A DNA stretch of 5,078 nt from CAZFAP01 sp964516325 (GTDB lineage Bacteria > Auribacterota > JABMQX01). Shown piece by piece: positions 1 through 5,078 of this stretch. Made by a program: the position numbers and the translations under genes. Each line of letters starts with the position of its first letter. Within the stretch, counting starts at the first letter, position 1. The notes under the pieces were generated by a model. The model was not told where the DNA came from. It did not search any database and worked only from the letters and a program-made list of their open reading frames with translations. Location: the NCBI GenBank assembly GCA_964516325.1, contig CAZFAP010000238.1, positions 1 to 5,078 on the forward strand, read 5' to 3'.

Positions 1-386
1 GTGAATTTCGGATAGGCGCAGATTGTCCCGATCGCGACAAACTTCTCGATTCCGCACAGCCGACCTTCTTCCATCAACTGAACGCCCATCATGAGGTTCT
101 CGTAGAAGAAGTTGCCGGGATGTTTTCGGTTTGCGCCGATCCCGCCGACGACCGCGGCTAAATGAATGACGATGTCAGGCTTTGAGTCATCGTACATCCG
201 CCGAATGTCCTCGAGGCGGACGAGGTTGTAATCCTCAATCAGCGGGACAAAGATGTTCCTGCAACCGCGTTCTTCGAGCTTCCGGACGACATTCTTCCCT
301 AAGAACCCCGCTCCGCCGGTTACGGTCACCCGGCGTTTCGCCCAGAATTCAGAATTTGGCTTGAAACAATCGGTAGTTGACTTCAC
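1..386 (-). CDS. fcl: GDP-L-fucose synthase (GDP-4-keto-6-deoxymannose 3,5-epimerase/4-reductase), 3'-truncated by window edge
   Basis: This is the N-terminal 128 residues of a cytoplasmic short-chain dehydrogenase/reductase-type enzyme that epimerises and reduces GDP-4-keto-6-deoxymannose to GDP-L-fucose with NADPH. The Rossmann motif TGGAGFLG has its glycines at G24, G27 and G30. HLAAVVGGIGAN (75-86) and NFFYENLMMG (92-101) match the conserved core of the family. GTICAYPKF (120-128) aligns with the E. coli GSSCIYPK segment, so T121 sits at the catalytic Ser107 position and C123 at Cys109. The Tyr-Lys pair lies beyond the edge. The start is GTG at 386: an in-frame TGA lies two codons upstream, a GAGG sits 8 nt upstream, and the FWAKRRVTVTGG leader is typical of the family. 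A later GTG at codon 20 would remove that leader. It lies 136 bp downstream of gmd, which makes its substrate. The family call is secure; the exact product specificity is inferred from the neighbour. Confidence 0.9.
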   Translation of the reverse strand, partial: MKSTTDCFKPNSEFWAKRRVTVTGGAGFLGKNVVRKLEERGCRNIFVPLIEDYNLVRLEDIRRMYDDSKPDIVIHLAAVVGGIGANRKHPGNFFYENLMMGVQLMEEGRLCGIEKFVAIGTICAYPKF

Positions 387-388
387 GA

Positions 389-436
389 TTCAGACCTCGT
401 GACAATCTCCAGAGAGCGAACGTTTCAGACCTCGTG
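389..436 (-). repeat. 13-bp direct repeat spanning the fcl ribosome binding site
   Basis: CACGAGGTCTGAA (minus strand) occurs at 389-401 and again at 424-436, a period of 35 bp. Each copy is followed 20-odd bases later by ATTGT, so the two units may be a decayed tandem duplication of the translation start region. Only the copy nearer the gene is placed to serve as a Shine-Dalgarno. Confidence 0.7.
395..398 (-). promoter_or_regulatory. Ribosome binding site of fcl (GAGG)
   Basis: GAGG lies 8 nt before the GTG codon at 386 and supports that start over the internal GTG at codon 20. The same ACGAGGTCTGAA context occurs once more 35 bp upstream, where no start codon follows at the right distance. 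Confidence 0.55.
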
Positions 437-522
437 CAGGAGATACCCCGGAAGAAACCCGTGTCATTTCCATAGCGAACTGGGGTAATTTCTGTCTGCT
501 TCCCCACTCTCCGCGGCGTTGT

Positions 523-1551
523 TCAGCGCGCTTCGTGGGACGACCGCTTTGCCGCAAGGCGACCGTTCATCTCGTCGTCAAGGAGCGCTATGTCTGCGTC
601 CACCATCAGCCGCATGAGGTCATTGAATTTCGTCTGCGGCTGCCAGCCAAGAATGTTGCGAGCCTTCGATGCGTCGCCGATGAGGAAGTCCACCTCTGCC
701 GGGCGATAATACTTTGGGTCGGTCCTGACGAAGTCCTGCCAGTCGAAGCCAGCGCATGCGAAGGCTTCCTCCACGAATTCCCTCACCGAATGGCTTTCCC
801 CCGTCGCTATCACGAAGTCTTCCGGCTCGTCCTGCTGGAGCATCAGCCACATGGCTTCGACGTATTCTGGGGCATATCCCCAGTCGCGATGGGCATCGAG
901 ATTCCCAAGGTACAGCGTGTCCTGCAAACCCGCCTTTATGCGAGCCACCGCTCGCGTGATTTTCCGTGTGACAAACGTCTCACCGCGGCGAGGCGATTCG
1001 TGATTGAAGAGGATCCCATTGCAGGCGAACAACCCGTAGCTTTCGCGGTAGTTGACCGTCGCCCAATAGGCGAAGACCTTCGCGCAGCCGTACGGACTTC
1101 GCGGATGGAATGGCGTTTTCTCTGTCTGGGGAATTTCCTCAGCTTTGCCGAACATCTCGCTGCTCGACGCCTGGTAAAACTTCGCATTGACCTGGCTTTC
1201 GCGGATGGCTTCGAGAATTCGGATCGTCCCAAGCCCGGTCACGTCAGCCGTGTACTCGGCGGTGTCAAAACTCACCCGCACATGGCTCTGGGCGCCGAGG
1301 TGATAAATCTCATCAGGACAGATCTTATAAAGAAGCCGCGTCAAAGCCACTGAATCGGAGAGGTCCCCATAATGTAGGAACAACCGCGTTCCGAAAACGT
1401 GCGGGTCCTGGTAGAGATGGTCAATGCGGCCCGTGTTGAACGTGCTGGCTCGGCGGATGATTCCGTGAACCTCGTAGCCCTTCGACAGCAAAAGCTCCGC
1501 CAGGTAACTCCCATCCTGACCGGTTATTCCCGTTATCAGTGCTCTTTTCAT
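523..1551 (-). CDS. gmd: GDP-mannose 4,6-dehydratase
   Basis: This complete 342-residue cytoplasmic enzyme uses bound NADP to dehydrate GDP-D-mannose to GDP-4-keto-6-deoxy-D-mannose, the first committed step to GDP-L-fucose. The N-terminal Rossmann motif GITGQDGSYLAE (8-19) has G8, G11 and G14 and is diagnostic of Gmd. LGAQSHVRVSF (85-95) and QASSSEMFG (127-135) follow. S130 and E132 align with the catalytic Thr and Glu of E. coli Gmd. The YxxxK pair is Y154 and K158 in SPYGCAKVFAYW. LFNHESPRRGETFVTRKI (181-198) and LGNLDAHRDWGYAPEYVEAMW (215-235) are substrate and cofactor segments. The length is slightly below the E. coli protein (about 373 residues) and the tail after about residue 322 is poorly conserved. 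The ATG at 1551 has AGGA 7 nt upstream. The product could also feed GDP-rhamnose or GDP-perosamine synthesis, but the adjacent fcl points to fucose. Confidence 0.97.
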   Translation of the reverse strand: MKRALITGITGQDGSYLAELLLSKGYEVHGIIRRASTFNTGRIDHLYQDPHVFGTRLFLHYGDLSDSVALTRLLYKICPDEIYHLGAQSHVRVSFDTAEYTADVTGLGTIRILEAIRESQVNAKFYQASSSEMFGKAEEIPQTEKTPFHPRSPYGCAKVFAYWATVNYRESYGLFACNGILFNHESPRRGETFVTRKITRAVARIKAGLQDTLYLGNLDAHRDWGYAPEYVEAMWLMLQQDEPEDFVIATGESHSVREFVEEAFACAGFDWQDFVRTDPKYYRPAEVDFLIGDASKARNILGWQPQTKFNDLMRLMVDADIALLDDEMNGRLAAKRSSHEAR

Positions 1552-1832
1552 TCGTTATTCCTGCCAGAACCCGCGCTCCTCAACTGGTTGATCCTCACCT
1601 CGAACACGGAGATGACGGTTCGCTCGGGGGGCCTCAAGCTCGACTGCCGAATGGGTCATTCCGGATGCAAACTGGGTACACGGTTGAAATGCTCGGACGC
1701 ACACTCCGATTGCGTTGGCGATAACATGTTGACACTCAAAGAATCGCGTACTGCCTATCCCGCGCTCCGAACGGCCTGACATTCGGATTAGGTGTCCGGT
1801 GATCCTGTTTACCCTTTCTGCGCCAACTGGGA
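1552..1832. other. Non-coding leader region upstream of gmd
   Basis: This 281-bp stretch between the gmd start and the first palindromic element should contain the gmd promoter, but I cannot point to a convincing -35/-10 pair on the minus strand. A perfect TTGACA on the plus strand at 1729-1734 has no matching -10. A 75-codon minus-strand frame (1555-1782) ends just before gmd, but it has no recognisable domain and overlaps the gmd ribosome binding site, so I do not call it a gene. Confidence 0.5.
1559..1562 (-). promoter_or_regulatory. Ribosome binding site of gmd (AGGA)
   Basis: AGGA within GGCAGGA lies 7 nt before the gmd ATG. It fixes the start together with the MKRALITGITGQDG N-terminus, which begins at the position usual for the family. 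Confidence 0.6.
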
Positions 1833-1922
1833 CCCTGCCCGCTGCCGGTTGAAAGCGCGCGAAGTACGGCCGAAGAGGCGGGATGCCGCCCCCGGGCGGC
1901 CGTTGGCCGACAGCGGGCAGGG
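1833..1922. repeat. Palindromic element family 1, copy A
   Basis: This 90-bp element has 16-bp terminal arms (1833-1848 and 1907-1922) that pair at 15 of 16 positions; the left arm reads CCCTGCCCGCTGCCGG. Inside are a second stem, CGGCCG at 1867-1872 with CGGCCG at 1897-1902, and an inner hairpin, GGCGG (1877-1881), loop GATG, CCGCC (1886-1890). The whole could form one long rod in RNA, or a cruciform in DNA. The core 1861-1902 recurs at 3319-3360 with one change and at 3019-3059 with one base missing. Function is unknown and the transcribed strand is undetermined. Confidence 0.88.
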
Positions 1923-2049
1923 GTGTCTGTTCCTGGACGAATCCACTTTCGTTCCGGCTATGTCGAACTGCGTCTCTCTCCGGCAGAACTCACCTTTCTG
2001 GCCGAATTCACCATCATCCCGTCCGCCAAGTACTTGTCCTTTTCAATGC

Positions 2050-2139
2050 CGGGCGGGCGCCTTCTATAGGGCGATCCTGCGAAGGGGTCCTGAACATTTT
2101 TCGCAGTTAGTTTTCACCATTGATCAAGGCGCCCGCCCG
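2050..2139. repeat. Palindromic element family 2, copy D
   Basis: This 90-bp element is bounded by a perfect 14-bp inverted repeat, CGGGCGGGCGCCTT at 2050-2063 and its complement at 2126-2139. Inside, CTGCGAA (2077-2083) pairs perfectly with TTCGCAG (2100-2106) around a 16-nt loop. The 20-nt core TCCTGCGAAGGGGTCCTGAA (2075-2094) is identical in the second copy at 3214-3233. It starts 127 bp after family 1 copy A, in the same orientation as the other family 2 copy. I do not recognise it as a named RNA or transposable element. Confidence 0.85.
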
Positions 2140-2165
2140 CTGAGCTATGCCGTCGAGCCGACAGA

Positions 2166-2216
2166 GGCGCGGTGGGGGAATCCGGCAAAGGGCCGGAGCC
2201 TTTGATTGCCCACGCC
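2166..2216. repeat. Imperfect hairpin beside family 2 copy D
   Basis: An inner hairpin, TCCGGC (2181-2186), loop AAAGG, GCCGGA (2192-2197), sits within weaker outer arms in which GGCG (2166-2169) and GTGGG (2172-2176) face CCCACGCC (2209-2216). There is no T-run, so it is not a typical intrinsic terminator. It may be a downstream part of the same structured region. Confidence 0.45.
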
Positions 2217-2590
2217 AACATATTGGGTCCGAAGATGGCGCAACATTTCCCCCTTTCCTAACTGTCCGCGCCATTGTTGTGATTCTTCCCTCCTTTGGAT
2301 TTCGAGGGCAGGCCCATAATCCATCTGTCCGAGCACATCGGGCTCTCTTCGATACAGGCCAGGAAGTTATGCCCTGGGCGTATTGACTTTCTCCCCAAAA
2401 GGCTTCTCCGAGGTGTAAGCAAGAAACCGCGACCTTCCATTGCCCTTCCGGCGTGTCTCCCCCTTCTCGCGATGCCGGTTATCGTCCAAAGCCTTTATGA
2501 CTGACGACCGCCGGGGTCTTACTCGCCGGTGCCTGCCATCGCCACAGGTCTTGGACTGAAGCTGCTGTCGAATAACAGGAATGGAGGGGC
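2217..2590. other. Gene-free stretch, no recognised content
   Basis: Between the hairpin at 2166-2216 and the palindrome at 2591 I see no gene, no RNA gene and no strong repeat. Short open frames on both strands overlap one another and lack domain motifs or a good ribosome binding site. Confidence 0.5.
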
Positions 2591-2652
2591 GTGGGCGTCT
2601 TCTGCAGGGGGCCGCGACAGACGGTATCTTTGCGCACGCCGAAGACGCCCGC
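2591..2652. repeat. 62-bp palindrome with 15-bp arms
   Basis: GTGGGCGTCTTCTGC (2591-2605) faces GCCGAAGACGCCCGC (2638-2652). Thirteen of 15 positions are complementary, including an uninterrupted 10-bp match GGGCGTCTTC/GAAGACGCCC (2593-2602 with 2641-2650). One mismatch is a possible G-U pair. The 32-bp centre has no strong structure. It is unrelated in sequence to families 1 and 2 but shares their layout of long GC-rich arms around a unique centre. Only one copy is in the window. Confidence 0.75.
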
Positions 2653-2991
2653 CGTATGCATCATCGTCTTACAAGTCTGATCTGTTTCATCAACTCTCGA
2701 TGAGTTGTCCCTACTCCCAGCGCCTTGTCTCAGCCAGCGATTCGCTCGGGGCTGCGACTCTCTGCATGGCAGGCAGTCGCTACCTACCGCCTCGTGAACG
2801 ACCTCTCTTCGATTCGTCGGCGACTCCGAGCTCAAGGAATCAAAAAAGGGGACCAGGTCTCTCGAACGACAAACATCCTGGCTCGGAATCACTAATGAAG
2901 TTGTCTGAATTTTCTGTCGGGAGCTCTCCCTTGGCATTCGCGAAGGCCTTTATGAGCACGAGCAATCGCGTGACAGATGCTCAATTCGAGC
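2653..2991. other. Gene-free stretch with possible insertion-element residue
   Basis: I see no gene here. The run AAAAAAGGGGACCAGGTCTC (2842-2861) resembles sequence I recall flanking REP-associated or IS200-type transposase genes in several environmental phyla, so it may be a scar of such an element. No transposase frame is present. The 152-codon minus-strand frame at 2479-2937 has no recognisable domain. Confidence 0.35.
2691..2707. repeat. Short hairpin
   Basis: CAACTC (2691-2696), loop TCGAT, GAGTTG (2702-2707) forms a perfect 6-bp stem. It has no T-run and no adjacent gene; it could be chance or part of the surrounding repeat-rich DNA. Confidence 0.35.
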
Positions 2992-3079
2992 CCCTGCCCG
3001 CCGCCGTCTTTGTTGCGGGAAGTACGGCCGAAGAGGCGGGATGCCGCCCCCGGCGGCCGTGCACCGCCAGCGGGCAGGG
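2992..3079. repeat. Palindromic element family 1, copy B
   Basis: This 88-bp copy has a core (3019-3059) matching copy A except for one missing G. The outer 10 bp of the arms pair perfectly (CCCTGCCCGC at 2992-3001 with 3070-3079); the inner arm has two mismatches. The segment between left arm and core (3007-3018) differs from copies A and C, so only the core and the ability of the ends to pair are kept. It is followed 103 bp later by family 2 copy E. Confidence 0.85.
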
Positions 3080-3125
3080 AAACACTCTTCAATAACCAAC
3101 TTCAAACGTGCCGATCTACCGTGAC

Positions 3126-3156
3126 GAGTTTTGCGCCTCGCAAGCGCGAAAAACTC
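3126..3156. repeat. Hairpin between family 1 copy B and family 2 copy E
   Basis: GAGTTTTGCGC (3126-3136) pairs with GCGC (3144-3147) and AAAACTC (3150-3156), leaving a 2-nt bulge and a 7-nt loop, for 11 pairs in total. No T-run follows at once and no gene ends nearby, so a terminator role is unsupported. Confidence 0.5.
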
Positions 3157-3182
3157 TCTCAACGAATGCTGCTGGTTTTTTC

Positions 3183-3274
3183 GGGGAGAGAGCGGGCGCT
3201 CTTACATCGGGGGTCCTGCGAAGGGGTCCTGAATGACCTTAGCAGTAATCATCCAAATCGCCCGATCGCTCCCC
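3183..3274. repeat. Palindromic element family 2, copy E
   Basis: This 92-bp element has 16-bp arms (GGGGAGAGAGCGGGCG at 3183-3198, facing 3259-3274) complementary at 14 of 16 positions. The 20-nt core at 3214-3233 is identical to copy D, and the distance from GCGGGCGC to the core is 14 nt in both copies. The inner 7-bp stem (CTGCGAA at 3216-3222 with TTAGCAG at 3239-3245) keeps 6 of 7 pairs and the same 16-nt loop length. The arms differ from copy D in sequence but still pair. It ends 16 bp before family 1 copy C. Confidence 0.8.
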
Positions 3275-3290
3275 GCGACTTTATTGTTGC

Positions 3291-3379
3291 CCTGCCTGCT
3301 GGCGGTTTGAAAGCGCGCGAAGTACGGCCGTAGAGGCGGGATGCCGCCCCCGGGCGGCCGCTTTCCACCAGCAGGCAGG
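3291..3379. repeat. Palindromic element family 1, copy C
   Basis: This 89-bp copy has perfect 12-bp ends, CCTGCCTGCTGG (3291-3302) and CCAGCAGGCAGG (3368-3379). Compared with copy A, the pair C1840-G1915 has become T3297-A3373, a compensatory double change that keeps the stem. The segment 3307-3360 matches 1849-1902 of copy A with a single substitution. It closes the B-E-C cluster. Confidence 0.88.
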
Positions 3380-4648
3380 AAATGCTCTCTTTATTCACAA
3401 GACCCGGACCGAAGGTAATAGACGAATAGCGGTGGAGCTTGTCGTCCGTGGCTTCGCCACATGCTTCCCTGGGGACTGAAACCTTTTATCGGGCTTGAAC
3501 AAGTGCAGCGGACACAAATGCCGGCCAGACCTTCTCAACATGGTTAGCAATCAGTGTCGAAAGCATCTTCCTGCAAGCCATACCCTCTGTGGGTGGCTTC
3601 AATATCCCTGTCAGGGCTCAATACATGGGGGTTCGACGGCGATGGGGATTCCGGCTGCGCGCCCCCGATTATACAGCTCCGCCCTCTCAGTTACATCCAC
3701 CGCCAACGCTTGAGGCACCAGTCTTTCTCCAAGGTCGCCTATGCCGACCGTGGGGTCTGACCCTTCACTTGCATCAGGACCACGCGGCTTTGACATCGGT
3801 CAACGCCACCCATCAAAACCGCGCAGGCTTCTCTGGCAAAAACAACTGCGACGCGGCCGCGTTTCGGTTGGAGGAAACGATGTCGCTCTTCGACAGATAG
3901 GTTCTTCCCGTGACGGAACCAAGGAAGGAAGAGAGATCCGACCAGCGGCCAGCGACTGACACTCCTTGGCTTGAGGCTCGGCTTTGACATTATCTGAAAC
4001 AAAGAGAACCTGTCCGCACATCATGCATACGAAAGCCGACGTTTCGGGTAGACACCTTGAAGGGAATGACTGCGCCGTACTACCCGCGCGCGGATTCTGC
4101 GAAGCAACACATGTACCTGAGACGAATCCCCAAACGCGGTTTTTAGAGCGAATGATAAAATTCCTTTGGCTGCAGGAAGTTGGGAAAAGGTTTTTTGTGG
4201 TATTCCCCTCCTCGCAGCGATCAATGCACAAAAATTCCGCCCAAAAGCGCGGAGCTCTCTCGACAGATATGCCGAAAGATTTCCACAGAAAGGACCCTGT
4301 TTCTGAGCAGCCCAACACGTGACAATCTTTGTTTCGATTAGACAGCTCGCGATTCAACTCCTCTGCAGAGCACTCTCCGGTCAGAATGCTTTTTTGCCGC
4401 CTCAAGGCCCCTCGTGCTTGTCCTATGGCTTCCTGTCGCTCGGCATCATACATTCAGCGGCTCTGCGCCTTCACCCGAACCTGTCGCCCGACAGACCGCA
4501 CCGTTTTGATTGGGGCGGGGCGGGCACTTCCACTGGGCAGTCCGTACAAGGGGGTCAAAACCGACGATGATTCAAGTGCGATGGAAATGCCCGCAACCGG
4601 GGGGTATCTAACTTGGCCGTATACTCTTTTATTGACGGGATGCCCAGG
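3380..4648. other. Long gene-free stretch
   Basis: About 1.27 kb has no supportable gene. The longest frame, 217 codons on the minus strand at 3800-4453, has 14 cysteines, no conserved domain and no convincing ribosome binding site, and plus-strand frames overlap it throughout. A 5-bp hairpin GTGGC-TTC-GCCAC lies at 3448-3460 and the palindrome GGGTC-T-GACCC at 3753-3763. I found no tRNA, rRNA or other named RNA. The stretch could hold decayed genes too degraded to recognise by eye. Confidence 0.5.
3753..3763. repeat. GGGTC-T-GACCC palindrome
   Basis: This 11-bp hyphenated palindrome resembles GGGGTCTGACCC sequences I recall at the edges of REP-type or transposase-associated repeats. Taken alone it is short enough to be chance. 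Confidence 0.3.
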
Positions 4649-4714
4649 AACCGCAGATGGCCGCAGATGAACGCGGATGGATTGAAAAGTGTATATCTGC
4701 GTGCATCCGCGGTT
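4649..4714. repeat. AACCGCAGATGG-type palindromic intergenic repeat
   Basis: AACCGCAGATGGCCGCAGAT (4649-4668) faces ATCTGCGTGCATCCGCGGTT (4695-4714). The arms are complementary at 17 of 20 positions around a 26-bp centre that carries another CGCGGAT. I recall close relatives of this sequence as abundant intergenic repeats in Verrucomicrobiota, Planctomycetota and some other environmental bacteria. Its role is not known to me. Confidence 0.75.
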
Positions 4715-4759
4715 AATCTGAAATCCTACAATGCCGTTAAAAAGGGAAGGAAGACTGAG

Positions 4760-4800
4760 ACAGGACGACAGCATTGACCGGATTCTCCTGTCCATCCTGT
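4760..4800. repeat. ACAGGA...TCCTGT palindromic intergenic repeat
   Basis: ACAGGACGACAG (4760-4771) faces TCCTGTCCATCCTGT (4786-4800); the complementarity is ACAGGA plus GACAG with a 1-nt offset. A further ATCCTGTCCA lies at 4821-4830. This resembles the ATCCTGT-type dispersed repeats common in intergenic DNA of the same phyla, and it follows the preceding element by 45 bp. Confidence 0.55.
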
Positions 4801-4801
4801 G

Positions 4802-4818
4802 TGGCGCCGAGGGCGCCA
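4802..4818. repeat. TGGCGCC-GAG-GGCGCCA hairpin
   Basis: A perfect 7-bp GC-rich stem closes a 3-nt loop directly after the TCCTGT repeat. No T-run follows, so it is not called a terminator. Confidence 0.6.
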
Positions 4819-4926
4819 TCATCCTGTCCACCTTTTCTGCGTGCTTCGCGGCTTTGCGACAGACCGCTCCCTTCTTTGACTTCCCCGTCAACTTCGTTTG
4901 GCGATCACCATAAGGCGGGCGGTCTC

Positions 4927-4943
4927 GCGGGCGGGACGCCCGC
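4927..4943. repeat. GCGGGCG-GGA-CGCCCGC hairpin
   Basis: A perfect 7-bp stem closes a GGA triloop. This exact motif is, to my recall, a frequent intergenic hairpin in Verrucomicrobiota and Acidobacteriota. It lies next to another GGCGGGCGG at 4914-4922. No adjacent gene is visible. Confidence 0.6.
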
Positions 4944-5078
4944 ACGACAAAGACGTATCCTCTTCGCTCTCTGCGACCTCTGCGGTGAGCCCCTCCCGAG
5001 AGTGAAGGATTACGAGCCCCACCTCAGCGATTCCGAAAGATTGCACGGGAGGGCGGCGAGAAGGATGGGCAAGGGAGG
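4944..5078. other. Repeat-like tail of the window, no gene
   Basis: CTCTGCG occurs twice with a 9-bp period in CTCTGCGACCTCTGCGGTGA (4969-4988), another sequence I recall as a dispersed intergenic repeat. The rest, to the window edge, is purine-rich on the plus strand and shows no gene start I can defend. Confidence 0.45.

Larger units (their letters stand above)
387..522 (-). other. gmd-fcl intergenic spacer
   Basis: This 136-bp spacer between the two fucose genes contains the 13-bp direct repeat and the fcl ribosome binding site. I see no strong hairpin with a T-run and no convincing promoter, so read-through from gmd into fcl is the simplest reading. Confidence 0.5.

Noticed and set aside
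535..1353. A 272-codon plus-strand open frame opposite gmd
   Set aside because: It lies wholly antisense to a well-conserved gene and its translation has no family motif; long antisense frames are common opposite GC-rich coding sequence.
1729..1757. A plus-strand promoter from a perfect TTGACA at 1729
   Set aside because: There is no usable -10 at 16-18 bp spacing (TGCCTA is the nearest) and no gene downstream.
1833..2139. Ordinary MITEs with target-site duplications
   Set aside because: I see no flanking direct repeat at the ends of copies A to E, and the arms vary more than the centres, opposite to what a transposase-recognised terminus would show.
2140..2151. GGCATAGCTCAG on the minus strand, like the D-arm start of a tRNA
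   Set aside because: No cloverleaf, anticodon arm or T-arm can be built around it; it overlaps the edge of family 2 copy D.
2479..2937. A 152-codon minus-strand frame covering the 62-bp palindrome
   Set aside because: It translates through a palindrome, has no recognisable domain, and is overlapped on the other strand by a longer frame at 2529-3095.
1792..3333. Plus-strand frames at 1792-2205 and 2977-3333 that share the peptide REVRPKRRDAAPG
   Set aside because: The shared peptide is only the translation of the family 1 palindrome core, so the likeness comes from the DNA repeat and is not protein homology.
1833..3379. A CRISPR array
   Set aside because: The repeats are far too long and too irregularly spaced, and no cas gene is present.
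3627..3650. GGGGGTTCGACGGCGATGGGG, reminiscent of the 5' end of tmRNA
   Set aside because: No tag-peptide frame, T-arm or CCA-type 3' end follows at the expected distance.
3800..4453. A 217-codon minus-strand frame that starts like a plausible helical protein
   Set aside because: It has 14 cysteines in 217 residues, mixed third-codon bases, no good ribosome binding site and no domain. The C-x-x-C in VCMMCG stands alone.
4454..4945. A 163-codon minus-strand frame
   Set aside because: It reads straight through the dispersed repeats at 4649-4830 and shows no protein features.

Overview
The window holds one recognisable function, at its left end on the minus strand: the two-step GDP-L-fucose pathway. 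A complete GDP-mannose 4,6-dehydratase gene (gmd, 523-1551) is followed by the first 128 codons of a GDP-L-fucose synthase gene (fcl/wcaG family), which runs off the left edge. Together they would convert GDP-mannose through GDP-4-keto-6-deoxymannose to GDP-L-fucose, a donor for exopolysaccharide, O-antigen or capsule assembly. They are probably co-transcribed, with a 136-bp gap. The gap carries a duplicated 13-bp sequence that includes the fcl ribosome binding site.

The other 3.5 kb (1552-5078) has no gene I can support. Open frames there are short, overlap on both strands, show no family motif, and the longest has an implausible cysteine content. It is instead full of inverted and dispersed repeats. 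Two families of about 90-bp palindromic elements are interleaved in one orientation: family 1 at 1833-1922, 2992-3079 and 3291-3379, and family 2 at 2050-2139 and 3183-3274. Their central cores are nearly identical, while the outer arms differ between copies yet stay self-complementary, with one clear compensatory change in family 1. That suggests selection on a folded structure. A further 62-bp palindrome lies at 2591-2652, and smaller hairpins are scattered between.

The right end (4649-5078) carries short repeats of a type I recall from intergenic DNA of Verrucomicrobiota, Planctomycetota and similar bacteria: an AACCGCAGATGG palindrome, a TCCTGTCCATCCTGT element, a GCGGGCG-GGA-CGCCCGC hairpin and a CTCTGCG tandem.

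The moderately GC-rich composition, the style of the Gmd protein and the repeat-laden intergenic DNA suggest an environmental bacterium, perhaps of the Verrucomicrobiota or a neighbouring phylum. That placement is inference with low certainty. The best candidate for something undescribed is the pair of interleaved palindrome families in the gene desert.
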